64,000 nucleotides of DNA from Gelria sp. Kuro-4 (lineage in GTDB: Bacteria > Bacillota > DTU030 > DUMP01). The notes below the pieces were generated by a model. It searched no databases. It was not told the DNA's origin and saw nothing but the letters and a program-made list of their open reading frames with translations. The stretch lies in assembly GCF_019668485.1 (NCBI RefSeq), contig NZ_AP024619.1, forward strand, positions 1,425,001 through 1,489,000. The letters are read 5' to 3'. Below, piece after piece: positions 51,450 to 60,657 of this stretch (positions are counted from its first letter, which is position 1; each line of letters begins with the position of its first letter). Both the position numbers and the translations under genes were made by a program.

Positions 51450-52546
51450 AGGAGAAGGGGAGAACTGACTTCCTGATCTTTTTTGCCACCGCCACCCTGC
51501 TCGGTCTGGGGATTGTCATGGTCTTCAGCTCCAGCAGCGTGGCCGCCCTGGCCGAGTTCAACGACAGCCTGTATTACCTGAAACGCCAGGCTGTTTGGAC
51601 CCTCATCGGCTTGGTGGGCATGAGCGTTTTCATGCAGCTGGACTACCATTACCTTAAGCGCTGGGCCTTGCCGGCGCTGGCCGGTGCGGTGCTTCTTTTA
51701 GGGCTGGTGATGGTTAAGGACATCGGCGTGGCCGGCGGCGGTGCGCGCCGCTGGCTCCAGGTGGGGCCCCTTAACGTCCAGCCCTCCGAGGTGGCCAAGC
51801 TGTGCAGCGTCCTTTTTCTGGCCGCCTTCCTGGCCGACCGGGGAGACAAGATCAGGAATTTCTGGCGCGGCCTGCTGCCGGCGCTGGTCCTTTTGGGCGT
51901 GCTCTGCCTGATGATTCTCAAGCAGCCGGACCTGGGAACGGCGGTGGCCCTGGCGGGAACCGCCGGGGTGATGCTGTTTAGCGCGGGGGCGGATCTCAGG
52001 CACCTGGCCGGGTTGGGTGCAGCGGCCGTACCGGTGCTCTGGTGGGCCATCATGGGCGAGGAGTACCGGCGGGCCCGCTTCCTAGCCTTTCTGGACCCGG
52101 CGGCGGATCCGCAGGGCAGCGGGTACCACATCATCCAGTCCTTGTATGCCTTGGGTTCGGGCGGGCTTTTGGGCGTCGGCCTGGGGCAAAGCCACCAAAA
52201 ATTCCTCTACCTGCCGGAGCGGCACACTGACTTTATCTTTGCCATCTTAGGTGAGGAGCTGGGGCTCTTAGGAACTTTGCTCGTTCTCGCCCTGTTTTTC
52301 CTCTTGGCCTGGCGCGGCTGCCGGGCGGCCATGCTGGCGCCCGACCGCTTCGGCACTCTGCTCGCCATTGGCATAGTAAGCATGGTGGCACTACAGGCAC
52401 TGGTGAACATCGGGGTGGTGACCGGTTCGCTTCCCATTACCGGTATCCCCCTGCCCTTTATCAGTTACGGCGGCTCATCGCTGGTGTTTTCCCTCGCTGG
52501 AATTGGCATTCTGCTCAACATCTCCAGCCAGGGCCGACGGGCGTAG
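51446..52546 (+). CDS. ftsW: FtsW/SpoVE-type lipid II glycosyltransferase
   Basis: The 366-residue SEDS protein has about ten membrane segments: GIVMVFSSSSVAAL near residue 22, then GGARRWLQVGPLNVQPSEVAKL, the extracellular RRARFLAFLDPAADPQGSGYH, ERHTDFIFAILGEELGL and GIPLPFISYGGSSL near the end. It polymerises septal or cortex glycan with the class B PBP. Distinguishing FtsW from SpoVE by sequence is not possible here. Its start overlaps the murD stop. Confidence 0.95.
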   Translation: MKEKGRTDFLIFFATATLLGLGIVMVFSSSSVAALAEFNDSLYYLKRQAVWTLIGLVGMSVFMQLDYHYLKRWALPALAGAVLLLGLVMVKDIGVAGGGARRWLQVGPLNVQPSEVAKLCSVLFLAAFLADRGDKIRNFWRGLLPALVLLGVLCLMILKQPDLGTAVALAGTAGVMLFSAGADLRHLAGLGAAAVPVLWWAIMGEEYRRARFLAFLDPAADPQGSGYHIIQSLYALGSGGLLGVGLGQSHQKFLYLPERHTDFIFAILGEELGLLGTLLVLALFFLLAWRGCRAAMLAPDRFGTLLAIGIVSMVALQALVNIGVVTGSLPITGIPLPFISYGGSSLVFSLAGIGILLNISSQGRRA

Positions 52547-52563
52547 TGTAAGGAGGCTCCGTA

Positions 52564-53676
52564 ATGCGCGTTCTTTTTACAGGCGGTGGTACCGGGGGAC
52601 ACATCTACCCGGCGCTGGCGGTGGCCCAACTCCTGCGCCGGCGGGATTCCCAGGCGGACATTCTCTTTGTCGGTACCGAGCGCGGCCTGGAGCAGGACCT
52701 GGTGCCGAAGGCCGGGTTTGCGCTTAAGGCCATCCATTCGGCCGGCCTGCGCCGGCGCCTCACGCTGGCAAATTTAAGCACGCTGGTTCAGAACCTGCGC
52801 GGCTTTGGCCAGGCCCTGGCCATTATCCGGCGCTTTCGCCCGGACGTGGTGCTGGGAACGGGCGGCTATGTCACCGTCCCGGTGGTGATGGCTGCCTTTT
52901 TGCAGGGCGTTCCGGTTGTGCTGCACGAGCAAAATGCCCTGCCGGGGTTGGCCAATCGGTGGCTGAGCCGTTTTGCCCGGCGGGTTGCCGTGTCGTACGC
53001 CGATTCGGCCCGCTACTTTCCCCGGCGCAAGGTTTTGGTGAGTGGCAATCCGGTGCGGGAGGCCGTTTGGCGGCGCACGCGGGAAGAAGGGCGGCAAAAC
53101 CTGGAAATCCCGGCCGATGCCCGCCTGGTGCTCGTTTTTGGGGGGAGCCGGGGGGCCCGGCCGGTGACCGAGGCCGCCGTGGCGGCGGCGCCGGTACTTC
53201 TGAGCCAGCCCGGGAATATGCTACTTGTGGTGACAGGTAGCGGCGATTTTGCTACAATTGAGGAGAAAGTGCGGTGCCTGGGTATACAGCGTTCCGGGAA
53301 GGGGAAAATGTTACTAAGACCCTATTTGTACAACATGGAAGACGCCTTGGCGGCGGCAGATGTGGTGGTAACCAGGGCCGGAGCCACCACCATTGCCGAG
53401 ATCACCGCCCGCGGTATTCCTGCCATCCTGGTGCCCTCGCCTTACGTCACCGCCAACCACCAGGAATTCAACGCCCGGCTTTTGGTACGGCGGGGCGCCG
53501 CTCTTATGATCCGGGAAAAGGAACTGAGCGGCGAGCGGCTCGCGCGGGCGATCGAAGACCTCTTGGCCCGGCCGGATGAGCGGGCGCGGATGGCGGCGGC
53601 GGCCGGCGCCTTGGGAAAACGCGAGGCGGCAGAAACAATTGCCGACGAGATTGAGCGCCTGGCGCGGAGAAAGTAA
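52564..53676 (+). CDS. murG: Lipid II synthase (undecaprenyl-PP-MurNAc-pentapeptide GlcNAc transferase)
   Basis: The 370-residue glycosyltransferase has FTGGGTGGHIYPALAVA at the N-terminus, GTGGYVTVPVVMAA, HEQNALPGLANRWL, FGGSRGARPV and TRAGATTIAEITARGIPAILVPSP. It adds GlcNAc to lipid I on the inner membrane face. The ATG follows AAGGAGGCTCC, 17 bases after ftsW. Confidence 0.96.
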   Translation: MRVLFTGGGTGGHIYPALAVAQLLRRRDSQADILFVGTERGLEQDLVPKAGFALKAIHSAGLRRRLTLANLSTLVQNLRGFGQALAIIRRFRPDVVLGTGGYVTVPVVMAAFLQGVPVVLHEQNALPGLANRWLSRFARRVAVSYADSARYFPRRKVLVSGNPVREAVWRRTREEGRQNLEIPADARLVLVFGGSRGARPVTEAAVAAAPVLLSQPGNMLLVVTGSGDFATIEEKVRCLGIQRSGKGKMLLRPYLYNMEDALAAADVVVTRAGATTIAEITARGIPAILVPSPYVTANHQEFNARLLVRRGAALMIREKELSGERLARAIEDLLARPDERARMAAAAGALGKREAAETIADEIERLARRK

Positions 53677-53775
53677 CACTTGCACCGGTCGGCGCATACA
53701 GTACAATGCAGAGTGCCATCGAAAGGTTACCCTGCCGCGCGGAGGAAGTACAGAGTTGGGAAGGAGAGAACCTGA

Positions 53776-55167
53776 ATGCCGAGCAACAAACGCACCATTC
53801 ACTTCATCGGCATCGGCGGCGCCGGTATGAGCGCCATTGCCAAAGTGCTACTTGAAGCAGGGAATACCATCACAGGTTCCGACCTTAAACGGTCCGAGGC
53901 CACCGCGCGGCTAGCCAGAATGGGAGCGACCATTTACATCGGCCACCGGGCGAAGAACCTGAAGCACCCGGACCTGGTGGTGGTATCGTCGGCCATTCCG
54001 GCGACCAACGTGGAGCTGGCGGCGGCCAAAGAAGCCGGTATCCCCATCGTCCAGCGTGGCGAGATGCTGGCCGAGCTTATGGACGACCGTAAAGGCATCG
54101 CCGTGGCGGGAGCGCACGGTAAAACAACAACGACTTCCATGATTTCTTTGGTTCTGGAACGGGCAGGGCTTGACCCCACCGTTCTCATCGGCGGTGAGCT
54201 CAACGACATTGGCGGTAACGCCAAAGTGGGCCGAGGCGAGTACCTGGTGGCGGAGGCCGATGAAAGTGACGGGAGCTTTCTTAAGCTCAGGCCGCACATC
54301 GCGGTGGTTACCAATGTGGAGGACGATCACCTGGACTACTACGGCAGTGTGGAAAAAATAGCGGCGGCCTTTGCGACGTTCGTGGCCCGGGTGCCGGGCG
54401 CAGGCCTCGCCGTTCTGTGCGCCGACAACCCCACCGCTGCTCACATCGCCGGCGTGTGCCAACGGCGGACAGTAACATATGGGCTTGATAACCCGGCTAC
54501 CTACGAAGCCCGTAATATCAGCCACCGTACCCTGCACAGCGATTTCGATGTTTTTGAGCGCGGGGCCTACCTGGGATCGCTCAGCTTGAGTGTTCCCGGC
54601 CGGCACAACATCCTCAACGCGCTGGCCACGGTGGCCGTGGCACGAGAAGTGGGCGTGGACTTTGCCGTCGTACGGGAGGCCCTGGCCGTGTTTCACGGCG
54701 TGCATCGCCGCTTTGAGCTCTTGGGTGAAGTGGGCGGCGTCTACGTGGTGGATGACTACGGCCACCACCCCACAGAGATCAAGGCCACCCTCAGCGCGGC
54801 GAAACTGGGGCGCTTCAGCCGCATCATTTGTGTCTTCCAGCCCCACCGCTACACGCGGACCAAGTTCCTGCACAAGGAGTTCGGCGCGGCCTTCGGGCAG
54901 GCCGACGAGCTTATCATCACCGGCATCTACTCGGCCGGTGAAACACCGATTGCCGGTGTCAGCTCGGAGCTTATCGTTGACGCGGTGGCGGCGCAGGACG
55001 GGCCGCAACCGGTATACATCCCGGAGTTGAAACATATTGTACCGTACTTGCTGGAGCGCGTGCGCCCGGGCGATTTGGTGCTCACTGTGGGTGCCGGCAA
55101 CATCTGGACGGTGGGCGAGGAACTGGTGGCTGCCCTCAGTCAAGTGAAACGCGCCGCCCAGGCTTAA
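53776..55167 (+). CDS. murC: UDP-MurNAc:L-alanine ligase
   Basis: The 463-residue ligase has IHFIGIGGAGMSAIA at the N-terminus, AGAHGKTTTTSMIS (near residues 112-125), EADESDGSFL, VTNVEDDHLDYYG and VDDYGHHPTEIKATL. It starts the peptide stem by adding L-Ala. A 99-base gap before it may hold a promoter (TTGCAC-16-TACAAT, from about 53682). In many relatives murB follows; here the next gene is murA. Confidence 0.96.
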   Translation: MPSNKRTIHFIGIGGAGMSAIAKVLLEAGNTITGSDLKRSEATARLARMGATIYIGHRAKNLKHPDLVVVSSAIPATNVELAAAKEAGIPIVQRGEMLAELMDDRKGIAVAGAHGKTTTTSMISLVLERAGLDPTVLIGGELNDIGGNAKVGRGEYLVAEADESDGSFLKLRPHIAVVTNVEDDHLDYYGSVEKIAAAFATFVARVPGAGLAVLCADNPTAAHIAGVCQRRTVTYGLDNPATYEARNISHRTLHSDFDVFERGAYLGSLSLSVPGRHNILNALATVAVAREVGVDFAVVREALAVFHGVHRRFELLGEVGGVYVVDDYGHHPTEIKATLSAAKLGRFSRIICVFQPHRYTRTKFLHKEFGAAFGQADELIITGIYSAGETPIAGVSSELIVDAVAAQDGPQPVYIPELKHIVPYLLERVRPGDLVLTVGAGNIWTVGEELVAALSQVKRAAQA

Positions 55168-55207
55168 CCCGGGCTTTTGGGAGAGGAGAAACGGGGGTGT
55201 TGCCAGC

Positions 55208-56467
55208 ATGGACAGATTTCTTATCACCGGTGGAGCGCCGCTCAAAGGGACCGTCCGTATCGCTGGAGCAAAAAATGCCACCCTCCCTATCATGGCGGCT
55301 TCCCTGCTTTGCCCCGGCACCTGTGAGATACACGAGGTGCCGGACCTGCGCGATGTGCGGGTGATGTGCGAAATCCTGAAACTGATGGGCGCCAAGGTGG
55401 AAGCGGGCAAGGGGTACTGCCGGATCGACGCCGCCAGCGTGGCGGCGTGTGAAGTACCCGAGAACCTCATGCGCGAGATGCGCTCGTCCATCTTCATCAT
55501 GGGAGCCCTGCTCGGGCGCTTGGGCAAGGTGAAGGTCTCCTACCCGGGCGGTTGCGCCATCGGGCCGCGTCCGATCGACCTACACCTCAAGGGGCTTTCC
55601 GCCCTGGGGGCCAAGATCACCGAGAAACACGGCTATGTCCTGGCCGAGGGCCCGGCCCTGCGAGGGAGCGATGTACACCTGGACTTTCCCAGTGTGGGGG
55701 CCACGGAAAACATTATGATGGCGGCGGTGAAGGCCCAGGGAGTGACTGTCATCCGCAATGCGGCGAAAGAGCCCGAGGTGGTGGATCTACAGAATTTCCT
55801 CAATAAGATGGGGGCCAAGATCCGGGGTGCTGGTACCGACACCATCAAGATTGAAGGTGTCAGCGACCTTTATCCCACCAGCCATTCCGTGATTCCGGAC
55901 CGCATCGAAGCCGGCACCTTTATGCTGGCGGCGGCCATGACCCAAGGCGACGTTCACCTGGAAAACGTAATCGCTGAGCACACCGAACCGGTGGCGGCCA
56001 AACTGCGCGAGACGGGAGCGGAAGTGGTAAGCAGCGGGGAAGGGATTTACGTAACGGCCCGCCGGCGCCTGCAGGCGGTAGACATAAAGACATTGCCCTA
56101 TCCGGGGTACCCGACCGACATGCAGCCGCAGACCATGGCCATGCTGAGCGTTGCCGAAGGCACCAGCGTGGCAATTGAAAACATTTTTGTCAATCGCTTC
56201 AAACATGTCGATGAACTCCGCCGGATGGGCGCCCAGATCAACATTGAGGGCCGGGCGGCGGTTATCCGGGGCGTGGAGCGCCTGAGCGGCGCCTGCGTAG
56301 AGGCCTCCGACCTCAGAGCCGGCGTAGCCCTGGTGCTGGCCGGGCTGGTCGCCGACGGGCAGACGGTGCTGGAGAACGTTTACCATATCGATCGCGGCTA
56401 CGAGGCCTTGGAGGAAAAGTTGCGGCGCCTGGGTGCTCAGGTACAGCGGCTGAAAGAATCGCGGTGA
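55208..56467 (+). CDS. murA: UDP-GlcNAc 1-carboxyvinyltransferase
   Basis: The 419-residue enzyme has GAKNATLPIMAASLL at residues 20-34, the catalytic cysteine Cys116 in YPGGCAIGPRPIDLH, GATENIMMAAV and YPTDMQPQTMAML. The presence of Cys, not Asp, at position 116 fits a fosfomycin-sensitive enzyme. It makes UDP-GlcNAc-enolpyruvate; the reductase MurB needed next is not in this window. It overlaps ftsQ by four bases (GTGA). Confidence 0.97.
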   Translation: MDRFLITGGAPLKGTVRIAGAKNATLPIMAASLLCPGTCEIHEVPDLRDVRVMCEILKLMGAKVEAGKGYCRIDAASVAACEVPENLMREMRSSIFIMGALLGRLGKVKVSYPGGCAIGPRPIDLHLKGLSALGAKITEKHGYVLAEGPALRGSDVHLDFPSVGATENIMMAAVKAQGVTVIRNAAKEPEVVDLQNFLNKMGAKIRGAGTDTIKIEGVSDLYPTSHSVIPDRIEAGTFMLAAAMTQGDVHLENVIAEHTEPVAAKLRETGAEVVSSGEGIYVTARRRLQAVDIKTLPYPGYPTDMQPQTMAMLSVAEGTSVAIENIFVNRFKHVDELRRMGAQINIEGRAAVIRGVERLSGACVEASDLRAGVALVLAGLVADGQTVLENVYHIDRGYEALEEKLRRLGAQVQRLKESR

Positions 56468-57195
56468 GACAAATGCTTTCCAAACGGTCCTTCCGCATCC
56501 TTCTACTCATATTTGTCATCCTGATGGGAGCGGGCGGCGGGCTGCTGCGCTCCCCTTACTTTGCTGTACGCAGCGTGCAGGTCCTGGGTACCCAGCGGGT
56601 GAGCCCGGAGGAGGTTAAGGAACTCACCGGCGTGAGGCCGGGGGTGAACATCTTCAGCCTGCGCGCCGACGAACTGGCCAAAACGGTGAGCGGGCACCCG
56701 TGGATAAAGAGCATCGACCTTACACGTCACCTGCCCGGGCAGGTGGTGCTTACGGTTCACGAGCGCCGGCCCTTATTTTTGGTGCCCTACCGAACCTCGT
56801 TCCTGGAGGTGGCCGGCGACGGGGTGATCCTGGCTGTCCGGCCCACCTTGAGCGGACAAGCCCTGCCTTTGGTGACTGGTTTTAGCGTTGCAGGCGAGGT
56901 GCGCCTCGGCCAGCGCCTATCCGGCCCGGCGGTGGAGCAGATCAGCCGCTGCCTTAAGGGGCTGCCCGCCGACTTTCTGGCCCAGGTGGCCGAGATTCAC
57001 CTGGATGGGGCGGGGGAATTCACCCTTTATACCTTGAGCAGGCAGCAGATCCTGCTGGGGCAGCCCGAAAACCTGAACCAAAAACTGGCACTTTTGGCGG
57101 GAACTTTAGCCGAGCTGAAAGCGCAGGGGCAGGTGGCGGTCACCATCGACGTCAGAAGCGCCAAAGAGGCGGTAGTCCGCCTTAAGCAGAAATAA
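56464..57195 (+). CDS. ftsQ: Cell division protein FtsQ/DivIB
   Basis: The 243-residue protein has a short cytoplasmic start, one membrane segment (about residues 10-28) and a POTRA domain (YFAVRSVQVLGTQRVSPEEV, then NIFSLRADELAKTV and HPWIKSIDLTRHLPGQVVLTVHERRP). A FtsQ/DivIB beta domain follows. It joins FtsL in the divisome. The GTG start overlaps the murA stop; an ATG three codons on is an alternative. Confidence 0.92.
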   Translation: MRQMLSKRSFRILLLIFVILMGAGGGLLRSPYFAVRSVQVLGTQRVSPEEVKELTGVRPGVNIFSLRADELAKTVSGHPWIKSIDLTRHLPGQVVLTVHERRPLFLVPYRTSFLEVAGDGVILAVRPTLSGQALPLVTGFSVAGEVRLGQRLSGPAVEQISRCLKGLPADFLAQVAEIHLDGAGEFTLYTLSRQQILLGQPENLNQKLALLAGTLAELKAQGQVAVTIDVRSAKEAVVRLKQK

Positions 57196-57212
57196 ACCCG
57201 GATAGACAAGTG

Positions 57213-57221
57213 TGCTATAAT
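57213..57221 (+). promoter_or_regulatory. Extended -10 promoter before the DUF881 gene
   Basis: TGCTATAAT combines a TG extension with a perfect TATAAT, 29 bases before the DUF881 start. No good -35 is visible at 17 bases, which extended -10 promoters tolerate. Confidence 0.6.
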
Positions 57222-57249
57222 GAGGTAATGAAACGGAGGTGATCCTACC

Positions 57250-57966
57250 ATGAAGCGCAGCTCACAACTATGGATTACCTTTATCTGTATTATTCTCGGC
57301 GTTATTTTAACTGCTCAGCTTAGGACCCAGGCCAGCCTGCGCGGCAACATTCCCACCAAGCGGATCGAGGAGATGGCCAGTCTTCTTAAGCAGGCTGAGT
57401 CGGAGCGGGACGCGCTGCGGGTCCAGGTGAACAAGCTTACGGCCCAACTCGATGAGGTGATGACAAAAGAGGAAAGCGTTACCGCCGGCATGCAGGAGGA
57501 GCTGGAGCGGGTCCGGCTGATGGCCGGTTTGATTCCGCTGGAAGGCCCCGGCATTGTGGTGACGCTTAACGACAGCACGCGGGTGGCCCAGCCGGGCCAG
57601 GATCCGAACCTGTTTCTCATTCACGACGAGGACCTGCTCAAGCTCGTCAACGAGCTGAAGGCGGCGGGCGCCGAGGCCGTTACCGTAAACGGCCAGCGCG
57701 TGGTGGCCTCCACAGAGATCCGCTGCGCCGGGCCCACCATTTCGGTAAACAACACGCGCATCGCCCCGCCTTATGTGGTCCAGGCCATCGGCGACCCGGA
57801 CGGCCTGGAGACAGCCATCAAGATGCGGGGCGGTATCCTGGAGACAGTGCAGTTCTGGGGGATCCAGGTCCAGATAGAGAAAAAGGACAAGCTGACCCTC
57901 CCAGCCTATGTGGGCAGCCCGACGTGGCACTTTGCCCGGCCGGTGGCGAAGGAGGCGCAGAGCTGA
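57250..57966 (+). CDS. DUF881 membrane-anchored division-cluster protein
   Basis: The 238-residue protein has one N-terminal membrane segment (about residues 7-23), a coiled coil (SLLKQAESERDALRVQVNKLTAQLDEV) and the DUF881 domain (GPGIVVTLNDS, LLKLVNELKAAGAEAVTVNGQRV, GPPYV-like APPYVVQAIGD and MRGGILE). These proteins accompany ftsQ and sbp in Firmicutes and Actinobacteria; their function is unknown. The ATG follows ACGGAGGTGATCC, and the stop overlaps sbp (TGATG). Confidence 0.9.
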   Translation: MKRSSQLWITFICIILGVILTAQLRTQASLRGNIPTKRIEEMASLLKQAESERDALRVQVNKLTAQLDEVMTKEESVTAGMQEELERVRLMAGLIPLEGPGIVVTLNDSTRVAQPGQDPNLFLIHDEDLLKLVNELKAAGAEAVTVNGQRVVASTEIRCAGPTISVNNTRIAPPYVVQAIGDPDGLETAIKMRGGILETVQFWGIQVQIEKKDKLTLPAYVGSPTWHFARPVAKEAQS

Positions 57967-58325
57967 TGTGGGCACCGCTTTTCGGTTTGCTGCTGGGAAT
58001 TGCTCTCGGGCTGGCCTTTCCCTTCACCTTTCCCTTGGCCTACACCCGCTACGTGGCGGTGGCCATCCTGGCGGCACTGGACTCTGTTTTCGGCGGCCTG
58101 CGTGGCAGCATCGAGGAGCAATTCGATCCAGTCATCTTTATCACCGGCTTTTTTAGCAATGCTCTCCTGGCGGCCGGCCTCACCTACCTGGGGGACCGGC
58201 TGGGTGTGGAGATCTATTACGCCGCCCTTTTCGCCTTCGGGGTGCGCATCTTCCAGAACCTGGCGGTAATGCGCCGCCACCTGGTAGAGCACTTCCGGCG
58301 CAGGCTGGGAGCCAACCTACACTAA
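57966..58325 (+). CDS. sbp: Small basic protein Sbp (DUF1290)
   Basis: The 119-residue protein has three or four hydrophobic segments (GLLLGIALGLAF, YVAVAILAALDSVFGGLRG, ITGFFSNALLAAGLTYLGDRLGV and YYAALFAFGVRIFQNLAVMRR). It matches Bacillus Sbp, which lies between the DUF881 genes and ftsA. Its function is unknown. Here ftsA and ftsZ do not follow; the cluster ends after it. Confidence 0.92.
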   Translation: MWAPLFGLLLGIALGLAFPFTFPLAYTRYVAVAILAALDSVFGGLRGSIEEQFDPVIFITGFFSNALLAAGLTYLGDRLGVEIYYAALFAFGVRIFQNLAVMRRHLVEHFRRRLGANLH

Positions 58326-58671
58326 AAGAGGGTACCTTGTGCTGGCCATAGCGAACAGCCCGGCGCCTCCGCCTGCCCAGGCCGGCCCCGACTTCCCTCC
58401 TGCGCCGCGCCCCGGCCGGTAACCCGGGCCGCCTGTTTACCGCAACCTCCCCCTGCTACGCCTCTTCCCGGCGCGAAGCCGGCTTCCGGTTGAAGTCCCG
58501 GTTGATGTGCCGGTGGGTACGCCGGAACGCGCCGGGTGTTACCGTGATGTCCCGGGAATTGTCTGCCGGGAGGCGCTGCAGGGGAAGATAGTATACGAAC
58601 TTCAAAATGTGGAGGAGGCCCCGCCGGGTGCGGCGGTGCCTGAGGCGCTCGGCAAACCGAGGAGGGGGAGC
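58326..58671. other. Gene-free, very GC-rich stretch after the cell-wall cluster
   Basis: No gene is recognised in these 346 bases. The frame of the following protease is open from 58507, but the extra 55 codons have no ribosome binding site and no family match. CCCGGCCGGTAACCCGGG near 58410 might act as a hairpin, without a T run. ftsA and ftsZ would normally be here. Confidence 0.5.
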
Positions 58672-59904
58672 GTGCGGGGACGAGTGGTGTGGTGGGGGCT
58701 TCTTTTGCTGGCGGGCGTGTTCGCGCTGGCTTACCTGTACTTTACGTTGGTGCCGGGGCCGGTGGACCCGGCGGCGCGCCAGTATTTCACCGCAGCGGAG
58801 ATTGCTGCGGGGCGGCGGTACGCGCAGGCAAACCGGTTGATCTTCATCGTAAGCTTTTTCGTGGAGCTCGCTGTGCTGGCCGGGCTGGTTTTCAGCCCGG
58901 CGGCCGCCCGGCTCGGGCACGGTGCAACCCGGCTGGCCCAGGGACGGCCTTTAGTGGCTGGGCTTCTTTTCTTTGCAGCCCTGTGGGTGCTGCTCCGGGC
59001 GGTGAACCTGCCCTTTAGCCTTTTGAGCGGCTACTACCTGGAGCACCAGTGGGGCTTTTCCACTGAGAGCCTGGCGGGGTGGTGGGGCGACTACCTTAAG
59101 GGCGCCGTGCTTGACTTGATGCTGAGCGGTGCCGGGGTGGTGCTTTTCTTCTGGGCAACCAGGCGCTGGCCGCGCACCTGGTGGTTGGCCGCGGGCGCGT
59201 TTCTCGCCGCTTGGATCATAATCGCCAATTACCTCTGGCCGGTGGTGGTGGCGCCGCTCTTTAACCGCTTTACGCCGGCCACGGACCCGGAGGTGGTGGC
59301 CATGGTGCAGCGCCTGGCGGAGCGGGCCGACCTTTCCGTGGGCAAGGTTCTGGTGATGGACGCCAGCCGGCGCACCACCAAGGCCAACGCGTACTTCGCC
59401 GGCCTTGGCCGGACCAAGCGGATCGTGCTTTACGACACGCTCCTTCGCGACTACCCGCGCGACGAGGTGGAAGCTGTGGTGGCGCACGAGCTGGCCCACT
59501 GGAAGCTGGGGCACATCCGGCGCGGGACGGTCTACGGGATAGCGGCGAATTTTGCCCTCTGGCTACTCCTCTTTCTGGTCTTGCGCTTGTCGCTGGACCT
59601 GCCGCACCGCGGGCCTTACCCACCGCAGGCCTGGGCGCTGGTGGTGTTCTTTTTTCTCCTGACGTCTTTCATCGGGAACCCCATCACCAACGGCATCTCG
59701 CGGCGCATGGAGGCGGCCGCCGATGCGTACTCGGTAAAGCTCACCGGCGATCCCCGAGCGGTGGTACGCCTGCAGGTGGACTTGGCGCGGCGCGACCTGG
59801 CCGACATTTCCCCGCCGCCTTTCATCGAGTGGTTCACCTACACGCATCCCAGCACCATGCGCCGCATCGAGGCCGTGGTTGCTTTGTCTCCACGCCGTCC
59901 ATGA
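58672..59904 (+). CDS. M48-family membrane metalloprotease (Ste24/CAAX protease type)
   Basis: The 410-residue protein has a membrane segment near residues 7-25, further hydrophobic segments at about 55-75, 95-115, 145-160 and 172-192, and the zinc motif HELAH (272-276). A third ligand region, EAAADAYSVKLTGD, lies further on, and two late membrane segments sit between. The N-terminal CAAX_4-type domain and SGYYLEHQWGFS identify the Ste24 group. It probably cleaves membrane peptides or damaged membrane proteins. GTG at 58672 follows GGAGGGGGAGC and gives the typical family length. Confidence 0.88.
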   Translation: MRGRVVWWGLLLLAGVFALAYLYFTLVPGPVDPAARQYFTAAEIAAGRRYAQANRLIFIVSFFVELAVLAGLVFSPAAARLGHGATRLAQGRPLVAGLLFFAALWVLLRAVNLPFSLLSGYYLEHQWGFSTESLAGWWGDYLKGAVLDLMLSGAGVVLFFWATRRWPRTWWLAAGAFLAAWIIIANYLWPVVVAPLFNRFTPATDPEVVAMVQRLAERADLSVGKVLVMDASRRTTKANAYFAGLGRTKRIVLYDTLLRDYPRDEVEAVVAHELAHWKLGHIRRGTVYGIAANFALWLLLFLVLRLSLDLPHRGPYPPQAWALVVFFFLLTSFIGNPITNGISRRMEAAADAYSVKLTGDPRAVVRLQVDLARRDLADISPPPFIEWFTYTHPSTMRRIEAVVALSPRRP

Positions 59905-60130
59905 GGGCGAGGTAATTCCCGCCGTCCAGCTGGAGCTCGTGGCTAAGGGCGACGCCTCCGGACGGGGTGAGCGGCGGCTCCAGCTTAAGTGCCGTGTCCC
60001 TTCTTCCTGCGCCGGTTGAAAGGAGGGATGCTTTTTTGTAACCAGCCGCGAAGGTCGGCGGCCATACGTCAGAAGTTCTTCAGGGTGACAAAGTGACATC
60101 CCATGGGCGAGAATGAAGGCACCAGAGAGA

Positions 60131-60170
60131 AAAACCCGGCCGGCAGTCTTTCAGGACTACCGGCCGGGCG
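60131..60170 (-). terminator. Rho-independent terminator of the selenium-type cluster, minus strand
   Basis: Read on the minus strand, CCCGGCCGG and CCGGCCGGG close a stem of about 13 pairs with one mismatch, followed by TTTTTCTC. The stem begins within the last codons of the DUF3343 gene. Confidence 0.9.
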
Positions 60171-60432
60171 AAGGTGCCAGGCACCGGGGTTTTGCTCCCG
60201 GCACGAGGCGGTAGATCTCTTCGTATTCCACGTCTAGAGCGGCCAGCGAGGCAACAAGTTTTGTCGCGTCCTGGTCAGGCAGGCGCGCGGCGAGCCCACA
60301 GCTGGAGCTTATCTCCCGCGGCACGGGCACTAGCTTAGCTGCCCCTTTTTCCTTAAAAGCGCTGTCGAACTTAAGGGCTGCATGGGTGCTGGGGAAGGTA
60401 ATCACCAGGTACGGTTGGGCGGGGGTGTCCAT
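60157..60432 (-). CDS. DUF3343 protein, putative selenium/sulfur carrier-related
   Basis: The 91-residue protein matches DUF3343: YLVITFPSTHAALKFDSAFKE, LVPVPREISSSCGLA and EEIYRLVPG. The conserved cysteine in SSCG (Cys45 by my count) could carry sulfur or selenium. The family often accompanies YedE/YedF and SelD genes. It is the last gene of the yedE unit, nine bases after the TusA-like gene. Confidence 0.87.
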   Translation of the reverse strand: MDTPAQPYLVITFPSTHAALKFDSAFKEKGAAKLVPVPREISSSCGLAARLPDQDATKLVASLAALDVEYEEIYRLVPGAKPRCLAPSPGR

Positions 60433-60441
60433 GTTCCCACC

Positions 60442-60657
60442 CTACCCTTTGGTGATGCGGATAAGGTAGTCATCACCTGCGGCACCAAGCTCAACTCGGC
60501 AGCCGGTGTTCCGGGCGAAGCGCAGCACATTGTCCCGGGCGGCGGGGTTATCGACCAGCACCTCCAGCTGGCCCGCTGTGAGGCTGGCCAGCGCCTTTTT
60601 GGTTAGCACCACCGGCTGGGGGCAGGAGAGCCCCCGTGCATCAACCCTGTGCGGCAT
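60442..60657 (-). CDS. TusA/SirA-like sulfur carrier, YedF-type
   Basis: From the ATG at 60657, nine bases after AAGGAGG, the protein has 71 residues: RVDARGLSCPQPVVLTKKAL near the N-terminus with the TusA Cys12-Pro-x-Pro motif, then NTGCRVELG. It should carry a persulfide or selenium on Cys12. The start lies within the end of yedE, and an earlier ATG directly after the ribosome binding site is too close. It is shorter than full YedF, which has a second DsrE-like domain. Confidence 0.9.
   Translation of the reverse strand: MPHRVDARGLSCPQPVVLTKKALASLTAGQLEVLVDNPAARDNVLRFARNTGCRVELGAAGDDYLIRITKG

Noticed and set aside
53911-55527. 538-codon minus-strand frame opposite murC and murA
   Set aside because: Shadow of two clear Mur genes, with His/Arg-rich nonsense composition.
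59905-60130. 22-codon frame with AAAGGAGGG upstream (ATG near 60028) after the M48 gene
   Set aside because: Too short, no motif and no sign of conservation; the region is more likely decaying intergenic DNA.
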